Shown: positions 1-5,218, counted from the stretch's first letter. The stretch: 6,590 nt of DNA from Paenibacillaceae bacterium UBA6304 (GCA_002439285.1 DJTQ01000209.1:1-6590), one strand, 5' to 3'. Notes: generated from the sequence alone by a model not told the origin. Numbers and translations: made by a program.

Positions 1-249
1 GACCGGCAGCACGGTTTTTGCCGCCACCATTCCCGGTAAATGCGCCGCGCCTCCGGCACCGGCAATGATAACCTTCAACCCGCGCCGAGCCGCGTTCTCA
101 GCGAATTCAAACATAAGGTCCGGCGTACGGTGAGCCGATACTACTTGCTTCTCATATGGAATTCCGAGCTCCTCCAAAACGACGCATGCGTGGGACATCG
201 TTTCCCAATCCGACTTGCTGCCCATAATCACTGCAACCTGTGCTGACAT
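1..249 (-). CDS. purE: PurE, N5-carboxyaminoimidazole ribonucleotide mutase (N-terminal half, runs off the window)
   Basis: The visible 83 residues are the N-terminal half of class I PurE (usual length about 160), which in de novo purine synthesis converts N5-CAIR, made by PurK, to CAIR. The translation starts [18 protein letters not shown]. It carries the substrate-binding MGSKSDW segment (residues 9-15), the SAHRTP segment (38-43) and the glycine-rich [12 protein letters not shown] loop (63-74). All are PurE hallmarks and none is damaged. The ATG at 249 is chosen because the family motif begins directly after it and an AGAAGGTGGG ribosome site lies about 8 bases upstream. In Bacilli purE normally opens the pur operon with purK next; here the rest lies beyond the window. 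The control elements at 303-719 sit directly upstream on the same strand, so this is the operon's first gene. Identity is very secure. Confidence 0.96.
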   Translation of the reverse strand, partial: MSAQVAVIMGSKSDWETMSHACVVLEELGIPYEKQVVSAHRTPDLMFEFAENAARRGLKVIIAGAGGAAHLPGMVAAKTVLPV

Positions 250-302
250 CGCTATAACCCACCTTCTATGAATTAATCACGGTCCGGAAACTAATTTTCA
301 AC

Positions 303-354
303 AAAAAAGTCCGGGATACCATGAAAATAACGTGTATTTTCAAAAGCTCCGGAC
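303..354 (-). terminator. Intrinsic terminator of the purE riboswitch leader
   Basis: Read on the minus strand, GTCCGG (349-354) pairs with CCGGAC (309-314), followed by six U (303-308). Inside this stem is a second perfect 8-bp stem, TGAAAATA with TATTTTCA, closed by a CACGT loop. The structure ends about 54 bases ahead of the purE start codon and downstream of the guanine aptamer. That fits a conditional terminator that stops transcription when guanine is bound. The G/C base of the stem is only 6 bp, extendable by G-U pairs with the U tract. Confidence 0.8.
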
Positions 355-416
355 CCGTTGTGAATGTGCCGCCTGATCTGCATTTCCTTAACTGCATGGT
401 CCAGGCCATCGCAGAA

Positions 417-501
417 TAAGTTGTCCGCACACGAGCAACTTACCTGAAAGAGGTTGTTCAAAAGGCCGTTGCCTCAGTTGGAGGAGACCCGCCTATTGAA
501 C
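417..501 (-). promoter_or_regulatory. Stem-loops of the purE leader expression platform
   Basis: Two clear hairpins lie between aptamer and terminator in the minus-strand RNA. The first pairs GTTCAATAGGC (491-501) with GCCTTTTGAAC (456-466), giving 11 positions with one U-U mismatch; it encloses a small CCTC/GAGG hairpin (472-484). The second pairs TAAGTTG with CAACTTA (436-442 and 417-423), a perfect 7-bp stem with a 12-base loop. That loop begins CTCGT, which is the same sequence as the 5' strand of aptamer helix P1, so it could compete for the P1 3' strand (ACGAG). Pairing is read directly from the sequence; the regulatory role is inference. No start codon with a ribosome site was found in this leader. 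Confidence 0.5.
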
Positions 502-525
502 TCACACTTAACATTGACGCATTCA

Positions 526-592
526 CTCGTAGTCCGAAAATTTACGGTTCTCAGGTAGAAACTTCCGGGCCTTATCCCCGGCTTTATACGAG
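526..592 (-). promoter_or_regulatory. Purine (guanine/hypoxanthine) riboswitch aptamer
   Basis: The minus-strand RNA has the full three-way-junction purine aptamer. P1 is CTCGTA paired with TACGAG. P2 is CCGGG/CCCGG capped by GATAAGG. J2/3 is the canonical AGTTTCTACC. P3 is TGAGAA/TTTTCG capped by CCGTAAA, which matches the loop that kisses L2. J3/1 reads GACTAC: the C in this position is the specificity base (C74 in xpt numbering), so guanine or hypoxanthine rather than adenine is predicted. In Bacilli this class shuts off pur operons by promoting termination. A short GCGG-GAAA-CCGC hairpin (617-628) lies in the leader just before the aptamer. Confidence 0.95.
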
Positions 593-639
593 ATCATTGA
601 CTATTCATCTAATATTGCGGTTTCCCGCGGTTCCTCTCT

Positions 640-669
640 AGTGTACCAATCCCGGACAAAGAATGTCAA
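640..669 (-). promoter_or_regulatory. Sigma-A promoter of the purE leader
   Basis: On the minus strand a perfect -35 TTGACA (664-669) is followed after 18 bases by a -10 TACACT (640-645). The predicted start near 633 gives a leader of about 40 bases before the riboswitch aptamer and nearly 400 bases before purE. The PurR boxes sit immediately upstream of the -35, as in the characterised B. subtilis pur operon. Confidence 0.8.
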
Positions 670-672
670 CTA

Positions 673-719
673 AAACACGAACATTAAAATAACGTAAAAT
701 CCGAATGTTCGGATTTTAC
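673..719 (-). promoter_or_regulatory. Paired PurR operator (two inverted PurBoxes)
   Basis: The upstream box on the minus strand (705-717) reads AAATCCGAACATT and matches the PurBox pattern AWWWCCGAACWWT at every position. The second box faces the other way (plus strand 673-685, AAACACGAACATT) with two mismatches. Inverted boxes about 16-19 bp apart, next to the -35 element, are the known arrangement for PurR repression, which PRPP relieves. The upstream box lies inside a perfect 26-bp palindrome (694-719): 12-base arms GTAAAATCCGAA and TTCGGATTTTAC around TG. A second, weaker half-site therefore exists in opposite orientation within the same box. Confidence 0.85.
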
Positions 720-784
720 TACGAGTCAGAATATTTTCTTTGTAACAAGCGCCTTATGCCTTGTCTTATTAACCGATAGAGTAG

Positions 785-1260
785 CTGGAGGTTTATTGGG
801 GTGAGGGTCTTACAGTCGCTACTTCATGAGTTACTGGGATGCTGGGATGCTGAGTTAATGAGTGAGTGGTGAGTTGTTGGGTACTTGCTTGTTCGGTGCT
901 CATATACTTGCTTGTTCCGGTGTTCATTTACTCGATTGTTTGGTTGCTGGTTACTCGGTTGCTGGTTGGTGAGTTTTTGGTAACTAGATTTGTTTTTCGC
1001 TTACTTGATTTTTGGGTTGTTAGGTTCTCTGTTGTTGAGTTACTTGTACGGTGCTGGGTTGTTCAGTGCTGGGCTAATGGGGTTACATTGGTTGCTCGTT
1101 ACTGTTGCTGAGTTGTTGGGTTACATTGGTCACTCGGCTACTGATGCTGAGCTGTTGGGTTATTGGTTAGTTCGGTTACTTGATTGCTAGTTGCTAGCGT
1201 GTTGGGTTAATAGGGACATCGGTTACTGAGTTCCTGAGTATCTTGTTTCTAACTTTGCAT
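785..1260. repeat. Decayed G/T-rich short-period repeat field, no gene
   Basis: The plus strand is made of variants of a 7-8 bp unit such as TTGCTGG, TTACTCGG, TTACTTGA and TTGCTGAG, poor in A and C. The best preserved part is a 38-39 bp tandem duplication: 1080-1117 and 1118-1156 both start GGGTTACATTGGT and end with GCTGAG and GTT, with a third, looser unit from 1157 (GGGTTATTGGTTAG). Two open frames cross it (866-1111 and 990-1190), but their Leu/Val/Trp-rich translations are what this base composition yields by chance, and neither has a ribosome site. I see no promoter or RNA gene here. Confidence 0.6.
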
Positions 1261-1383
1261 CGTTTGTGCGGATACTCAGTTATTAATCGTCGTTTAGTCA
1301 CTGCGATATCTGGCCTCTAGATCATCTAACCATCGCGCCATCTGATCTCTGAGCTCTTTAGACATTCCGGATTCAATCCATCT

Positions 1384-1566
1384 TAACGGACACAGGAGCC
1401 GTTAAAACCACTAAATCACATCCCTTTTTGCGCTAACGGACACAGATGACCTTAACTACCCCTTCGAGCTCGAAATAGTACTTATTCAGCCAACTTAGCG
1501 GCTCTGATGTCCGTTAGATTTTAAAATCAGCATATTTCTGCACCTTAAGGTCTCTCATTTCCGTTA
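1384..1566. repeat. Dyad of four 21-bp boxes at 50-bp spacing (REP/MITE-like intergenic element)
   Basis: Boxes at 1384-1404 and 1434-1454 read forward; boxes at 1496-1516 and 1546-1566 read in reverse. All four begin TAACGGA in their own orientation and end in TTA or CTA. The first two share TAACGGACACAG. Starts within each pair are exactly 50 bp apart, and both outer and inner pairs centre on position 1475. Box 1 has perfect 6-bp inverted ends (TAACGG/CCGTTA). Spacers are less conserved, but the two reverse-orientation spacers resemble each other. A 12-bp palindrome TTCGAGCTCGAA (1463-1474) lies near the centre. No ORF or transposase is present, so this is a non-autonomous intergenic repeat whose family I cannot name. 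Confidence 0.7.
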
Positions 1567-1567
1567 C

Positions 1568-1697
1568 GAAACCACGTGCCCTCGCGAAACCTCATGCCCC
1601 CACAAAAACCACATGCCACAACAAAAACCGCGTGCCCCATCAAAATCCACACGCCCCAGCAAAATCCGCACGCCCCAGCAAACCCACATCCCCTGAA
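1568..1697. repeat. 19-bp C/A-rich tandem repeat, about seven copies
   Basis: Units begin at 1568 (18 bp), 1586, 1605, 1624, 1643, 1662 and 1681 (partial). The best copies read AAATCCRCACGCCCCAGCA; earlier copies drift to forms like AAAACCACATGCCACAACA. Copies at 1643 and 1662 differ at one base, so the array is youngest at its right end. There are no spacers, so this is not a CRISPR. A 19-bp period cannot stay in one reading frame, which argues against coding. The array abuts the dyad element on its left and ends 7 bp before the usp terminator. Confidence 0.75.
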
Positions 1698-1703
1698 AAC
1701 TAC

Positions 1704-1732
1704 AAAAAAAGGAACACCGATACCGGCGTTCC
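1704..1732 (-). terminator. Intrinsic terminator of the usp gene
   Basis: On the minus strand GGAACGCCG (1724-1732) pairs with CGGTGTTCC (1711-1719) around a four-base loop. This gives nine pairs including one G-U, followed by seven U (1704-1710). It lies 16 bases after the usp stop codon. Confidence 0.9.
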
Positions 1733-1747
1733 TCTGAGCTTTCCTAC

Positions 1748-2182
1748 TTATTTAATTACAATCACCGGAATGCGCGCATGCTGAACGACATTGTGACTGA
1801 CGCTTCCGAGTACGAATTCACGGATGCCGCCAAGACCCCGGCTGCCGATAATGATGACGTCGTTGTCATGCTTTTTCGCATAATCGAGGATCGCCTCCGC
1901 CGGAGCTCCCTGGATCAGCTCGACCTTGGCGGTCACCCCGGCCTCTTCGAGCCGGCTCTTCGCTTCCTCGACCGTTTTCTCGGCCAGTTCGTAGAAGTCC
2001 TGGTTCACCGAAGCGGGAATAGGGGCAAAGCCTTCCGCCACGTAAAACCGTGGAAAATCGAACACATGCAGTACCTCAAGCGTCGCTCCAGGCGTAACTT
2101 TAACCAGTTCAATCGCCTTATCAAGCGCTTTGTTGGAAGCCTTGGAACCGTCAAAGGCGGCTACAATTTTAGAAAATAACAT
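1748..2182 (-). CDS. UspA-family universal stress protein, ATP-binding type
   Basis: This 144-residue protein has the single-domain UspA fold length. It starts MLFSKIVAAFDGSKASNKAL, with the first strand and the nucleotide-proximal Asp11. Near the C-terminus it has the ATP-binding pattern G-2x-G-9x-G-S/T as GSRG LGGIREFVL GS (residues 113-127), ending in the usual IPVIVIK strand. The motif places it among ATP-binding members like MJ0577, cytoplasmic proteins linked to stress survival; its exact role is not known. The frame extends five codons upstream to a GTG at 2197, but the ATG at 2182 is preferred. It sits at the family's normal N-terminus and has an AAGTGGGG site about 9 bases upstream, which the longer form would use up as codons. 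The DUF1294 gene lies about 90 bp upstream on the same strand and could be cotranscribed; I see no clear promoter between them. Confidence 0.93.
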   Translation of the reverse strand: MLFSKIVAAFDGSKASNKALDKAIELVKVTPGATLEVLHVFDFPRFYVAEGFAPIPASVNQDFYELAEKTVEEAKSRLEEAGVTAKVELIQGAPAEAILDYAKKHDNDVIIIGSRGLGGIREFVLGSVSHNVVQHARIPVIVIK

Positions 2183-2273
2183 AGGAAAGCACCCCACTTC
2201 TCTAAAAGTATGTACTCCATTAAACCTTAGAAACTCGGAATGAAACTAATGCTACCTCAAACACGGAAGACCG

Positions 2274-2537
2274 TTAGGTCAAAAAGTAGCCATAGAGCAC
2301 GGCATTCAAAAGGAGGAGAAGCGGTATTCCAATCCGGAAACTGGCATGTTTGGTCTTATGGCGTTTCAAGTTCATCGCCAACAGAACTCCCGGCGCCCCG
2401 CCGATCGCGGCAAGCAGGAACAGCGTTTTTTCGGGAATCCGTTCTTTCCTCTGCCTGGCTCTCCGCTTATCGTCGGACATGACCGTATAGGCCACGATAT
2501 TAATGAAAATAAACCAGATCAATAGCCCCAACCGCAT
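2274..2537 (-). CDS. DUF1294 small membrane protein
   Basis: This is an 87-residue protein of the DUF1294 family, whose function is not established. It shows one N-terminal membrane segment (residues about 3-20), then a basic loop containing DDKRRARQRKERIPEKTL. Next come a second hydrophobic, glycine-containing stretch with GGAPGVLLAM, the family signature RHKTKH, and a final hydrophobic segment starting FRIGIPLLLLLNAV. The start is uncertain. An upstream in-frame ATG at 2591 gives 105 residues and has AGGAG four bases before it. However, that ATG overlaps a TATAAT (2590-2595) that may be the gene's own -10, and family members normally begin just before the first membrane segment. The ATG at 2537, with AGAGGGGGG eight bases upstream, is therefore preferred. 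Confidence 0.85.
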   Translation of the reverse strand: MRLGLLIWFIFINIVAYTVMSDDKRRARQRKERIPEKTLFLLAAIGGAPGVLLAMNLKRHKTKHASFRIGIPLLLLLNAVLYGYFLT

Positions 2538-2612
2538 GTCCCTCGCCCCCCTCTCACCCGGCTTTATTGGTACTAGTCTTCCTAAGTCCATTATACTCCT
2601 ATCATCTCCAAT

Positions 2613-2636
2613 AAAAAAGCTCCCCTTCCGGGGAGC
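2613..2636 (-). terminator. Intrinsic terminator closing the topB - small-gene unit
   Basis: On the minus strand GCTCCCC (2630-2636) pairs perfectly with GGGGAGC (2619-2625) around a GGAA loop, followed by six U (2613-2618). It lies 15 bases beyond the stop of the 45-codon gene. No comparable terminator is visible between that gene and topB. Confidence 0.93.
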
Positions 2637-2651
2637 GCTGCGTGCCCTTAC

Positions 2652-2789
2652 TTAAGACTCCTGCTTAGGAATTCCGTTAAGGCTTGGCGGATATTCCGCC
2701 TGCTTTTTGGGCTTAAGCGAAATACTTTCCTCCAAAATACTGGATTTGTTTTGCCGGTTCTGGGTCTTCTCAGCTTTGTTATGCGGCAC
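2652..2789 (-). CDS. Small hypothetical protein, 45 residues
   Basis: This short GTG-started gene reads MPHNKAEKTQNRQNKSSILE, continues ESISLKPKKQAEYPPSLNGI and ends PKQES. It is hydrophilic, rich in Lys, Gln, Asn and Ser, with no membrane segment, signal peptide or cysteine, and is probably unstructured. I do not recognise a family. Support comes from context: GGGAGGTGATC, nearly the full complement of the 16S rRNA tail, sits immediately upstream at ideal spacing, and a strong terminator follows 15 bases after the stop. An in-frame ATG at 2813 would add eight residues but would place the ribosome site inside the gene, so GTG is preferred. It lies 116 bp downstream of topB with no terminator between, so cotranscription with topB is likely. 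Confidence 0.7.
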   Translation of the reverse strand: MPHNKAEKTQNRQNKSSILEESISLKPKKQAEYPPSLNGIPKQES

Positions 2790-2905
2790 AAGATCACCTC
2801 CCGGTTTTAGCATCCCGAGCCTTTTTGCCTTTTATTCGGAAAATAAGATTTCCCGGTTTATCGGAGCGGAGTAGAGCGTAGCGATACAGAGCGGCGCAGG
2901 GCTGA

Positions 2906-5056
2906 TTAATCCCCTTTCTTCTCCAAAGCGGCTTTAAGCAACTCGCCCAAATTGGAGCCAAGCGTTTCCTGTTTTGCATACTGATTAACCAGCTTTTGCT
3001 GCTCCCGCTTATTCACATGCTTGGAATCTTTATTCACTGCTTCCGTGATGCCGCAAGGCAGACACTGAACGTAAAGACCAGCCTTGCCTTCCTTCATCTC
3101 CATCTTCTTGTGGCATTGCGGGCACCGGCGGTTGGAGAGCCGTTTCTCCCCGGAGCGCCGGTATCCGCAGTCCTCACTCGGACAGATCAGCATCAAGCCG
3201 CGTTTGGACTTCTTCTCCAGCAACCGGGTTCCGCAATCCGGACAATGACTGTTCGAAACATTATGGGGTTTGTACGAAGCATCGCTGTTTTTGACCCCGC
3301 GTACCAGGACTTCGGCCATCTCCCGAATCCCGCCGAGAAAAGGTTCCGGCTTGCCTTGCCCACGGGCGATCCGCTCCAGTTCCGATTCCCACTTCGCCGT
3401 CAGTTCCGGCGAACGCAGATCGGCCGGAGCCAGCTCGATCAATTGCTTGCCTTTGCCCGTAGGGTGCAGGCTTGAGCCCTGGCGGTCGATCGTATCGGAA
3501 CTGACCAGCTTCTCGATAATATCCGCCCGTGTCGCCGGTGTGCCCAGCCCGTGCTTCTCCATCTGCGTCAGCAACGCCGCCTCCGTATAGCGCTTCGGCG
3601 GTTGGGTCCGTCCGCTTTGGATCCGGCAGCGCTTGACCGTCACGGCTTCGCCTTCCTTCAGCTCCGGCAACGTAGCCCCGGTGCCCACGCCCCGATCCTC
3701 CCGATCTTCCCCGTTCTCGCTCTCATCCTCGTCCGAATCATCGATCGCCTGCCCATCATAAACGGCTCTCCAGCCGCTATCCTTCACCGTAACGCCTTTG
3801 GCATGCAGCTTCTCCCCATCGACGTCCAAGACGACGGCCACGCTGTCAAACCGGGCCGGCGGATAGAACAGGCTGATAAACCGCCGTACAATAAGGTCAT
3901 ACAGCTTGCGTTCTTCCGTGTTTAAAGCATTCAGGATAACAGTCTGCTCAGTAGGGATAATGGCATGATGATCGCTGACCTTGCTGTCATCCACAACCCG
4001 TTTGCTGACAGGCAACGGCTTCCGTAGCAACGGTCTCGCTAGCGATGCGTATGGTCCGATGGCGACGCTGGTTAAACGTTCTTTTAACGTATCAACCATA
4101 TCAGAAGTCAGATAACGCGAATCCGTACGCGGATAAGTGACCAGCTTGTGCTGTTCATACAGACGCTGCAGCACATTCGATGTCTGCTTCGCTGAAAAAC
4201 CCAGTAGACGGTTGGCATCCCGCTGCAGCTCAGTTAGATCGTAAGCCTGCGGATGCGGTACCTGCTTCTCGCTCTTGTTCAGCTTGATGATTTTACCGCT
4301 TCGCCCTTCCAACTTGCGCTGCAACCCAGCCGCTTTATCCGCGTCAAAAATGCGCGAATCCCCGCCACTTCCACGCCATACGGCTTCGAAAGAACCCAAA
4401 TCGGCGCGAAGTACCTGATACTCCTCCGACTGGAAGGAGAGAATTTCCCGCTCGCGCTGCATAATCATGCCGAGTGTAGGGGTCTGAACGCGTCCGGCCG
4501 ACAAAGGCGCGCCGAATTTGCAAGTTAGCGCCCGCGTCACGTTCAGGCCGATCATCCAATCGGCCTCAGCGCGGCAGCGCGCCGAATGATACAGCCGGTC
4601 AAATTGACCGCCCGGCTTCAGGGAAGCAAAGCCTTCCTTGATAGCCTTGTCCGTCTGCGAAGAGATCCATAGCCGCTTAAACGGCTTGTTCCACTTCGCC
4701 ATGTCCATGATCCATCTCGCGAGCAATTCGCCTTCCCGCGCGGCATCCGTCGCCACAATCAGCTCGCCGATGTCCTGACGGCGCATTAGCTGCGCCACCG
4801 TTTTGTACTGATGACTGCTTTCGCGCAGCACTTTCAGCTTCATTTTTCCCGGAAGGATCGGAAGATCCTCGAGCGACCAGGTTCCGAATTTACCGTCGTA
4901 ATCCTCGGGTTCGGCCAGGCCGACCAAATGTCCAAGCGCCCAGGTCACCACGTATTTCGGTCCCTCGAAATGTCCCTTATGCTTATCGCGGCTTCCCATC
5001 ACCCGGGCGATTTCCCTTGCCACGGACGGCTTTTCCGCTAATACCAACGTTTTCAT
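2906..5056 (-). CDS. topB: DNA topoisomerase III (type IA)
   Basis: This 716-residue enzyme is a complete type IA topoisomerase of the Firmicute TopB group, which cuts one DNA strand and decatenates or unlinks replication and recombination intermediates. The Toprim domain opens with MKTLVLAEKPSVAREIARV (catalytic Glu8) and has VATDAAREGELLARW (Asp104, Glu108). The active-site tyrosine is Tyr308 in KLVTYPRTDSRYL. Later type IA motifs include LSAGRVQTPTLG (186-196), SDHHAIIPT (361-369) and GLGTPATRADIIEKL (503-517). The C-terminal tail has two zinc ribbons: Cys605/608 with 625/630, and Cys645/648 with 665/668. An acidic patch (about 439-455) interrupts the central region. In the Toprim DxDxE motif the second Asp is Ala106; I recall Bacillus relatives also vary there. 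The ATG is firm by homology, although its nearest ribosome site (AAAGGAG) is about 15 bases away. Confidence 0.96.
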   Translation of the reverse strand: MKTLVLAEKPSVAREIARVMGSRDKHKGHFEGPKYVVTWALGHLVGLAEPEDYDGKFGTWSLEDLPILPGKMKLKVLRESSHQYKTVAQLMRRQDIGELIVATDAAREGELLARWIMDMAKWNKPFKRLWISSQTDKAIKEGFASLKPGGQFDRLYHSARCRAEADWMIGLNVTRALTCKFGAPLSAGRVQTPTLGMIMQREREILSFQSEEYQVLRADLGSFEAVWRGSGGDSRIFDADKAAGLQRKLEGRSGKIIKLNKSEKQVPHPQAYDLTELQRDANRLLGFSAKQTSNVLQRLYEQHKLVTYPRTDSRYLTSDMVDTLKERLTSVAIGPYASLARPLLRKPLPVSKRVVDDSKVSDHHAIIPTEQTVILNALNTEERKLYDLIVRRFISLFYPPARFDSVAVVLDVDGEKLHAKGVTVKDSGWRAVYDGQAIDDSDEDESENGEDREDRGVGTGATLPELKEGEAVTVKRCRIQSGRTQPPKRYTEAALLTQMEKHGLGTPATRADIIEKLVSSDTIDRQGSSLHPTGKGKQLIELAPADLRSPELTAKWESELERIARGQGKPEPFLGGIREMAEVLVRGVKNSDASYKPHNVSNSHCPDCGTRLLEKKSKRGLMLICPSEDCGYRRSGEKRLSNRRCPQCHKKMEMKEGKAGLYVQCLPCGITEAVNKDSKHVNKREQQKLVNQYAKQETLGSNLGELLKAALEKKGD

Positions 5057-5092
5057 GAATGTAATCTTGCACTCCTTTCCTTGCCTTCCCTC

Positions 5093-5101
5093 ATTATATC
5101 A
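5093..5101 (-). promoter_or_regulatory. Extended -10 promoter element for topB
   Basis: The minus strand reads TGATATAAT: a perfect TATAAT (5093-5098) preceded by the TG of an extended -10. The -35 position (AAGCGC at 17-bp spacing) is poor, which extended -10 promoters tolerate. Transcription would begin about 30 bases before the topB start codon. The promoter is divergent from the fabH promoter some 30 bp away. Confidence 0.55.
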
Positions 5102-5126
5102 TCCTCCGTAGGTCTGCGCTTTGGGC

Positions 5127-5155
5127 TTGGTGATTGATCAAAATGCTGCTATAAT
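5127..5155 (+). promoter_or_regulatory. Promoter of fabH
   Basis: A perfect TATAAT (5150-5155) with an upstream TG (TGCTATAAT, extended -10) lies 17 bp from a partial -35 TTGGTG (5127-5132). The predicted start near 5162 places the dyad at 5169-5189 in the initially transcribed region and the fabH start about 57 bases downstream. Confidence 0.7.
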
Positions 5156-5168
5156 TACAATTAACACC

Positions 5169-5189
5169 TAGTAATAGAACCTAGTACTA
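5169..5189 (+). promoter_or_regulatory. Candidate FapR operator in the fabH leader
   Basis: The sequence TAGTA-A-TAG-AAC-CTA-G-TACTA is an imperfect dyad in which eight base pairs mirror each other on each side. Its TAGTAC/CCTAG half-site content resembles the operators of FapR, the malonyl-CoA-sensing repressor of lipid synthesis in Bacilli. fabHB (yhfB) is a known FapR target in B. subtilis. The location just after the -10 fits repression. The assignment rests on resemblance and context, not on an exact consensus match. Confidence 0.5.
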
Positions 5190-5218
5190 AAAAGTTAAAT
5201 ATAGAGGAGTGATTCTTC

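Noticed and set aside
40..246. Plus-strand open frame of 68 codons
   Set aside because: Antisense shadow of purE, whose motifs are unmistakable on the minus strand.
266..409. Minus-strand 47-codon frame (starts MAWTMQLRKC) running through the purE terminator
   Set aside because: No ribosome site, it crosses the attenuator hairpin, and its composition looks random; more likely untranslated leader.
866..1190. Two plus-strand frames giving Leu/Val/Trp-rich, membrane-like peptides
   Set aside because: They come from the G/T-rich repeat field; no ribosome site, overlapping in two frames, no resemblance to a known protein.
1261..1383. Stretch between the G/T repeat field and the dyad element
   Set aside because: Checked for a fifth box at 50-bp spacing, promoters and tRNA-like folds; nothing convincing was seen.
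1568..1697. Possible CRISPR array
   Set aside because: Units of 19 bp are contiguous with no variable spacers of typical length, and no cas gene is in the window.
1778..2179. Plus-strand 133-codon frame
   Set aside because: Antisense shadow of the UspA gene.
2240..2482. Plus-strand 80-codon frame
   Set aside because: Antisense shadow of the DUF1294 gene.
2686..2708. Plus-strand hairpin GGCGGA-TAT-TCCGCC followed by TGCTTTTT, resembling a terminator
   Set aside because: No plus-strand gene precedes it and it lies inside the 45-codon minus-strand gene; the short T run is interrupted. Could be incidental.
2794..2979. Minus-strand 61-codon frame overlapping the topB 3' end
   Set aside because: Largely inside topB in another frame, no ribosome site, no recognisable sequence.
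2996..5041. Several plus-strand frames and one minus-strand out-of-frame ORF (4344-4559) inside topB
   Set aside because: All are shadows of the intact 716-residue TopB.
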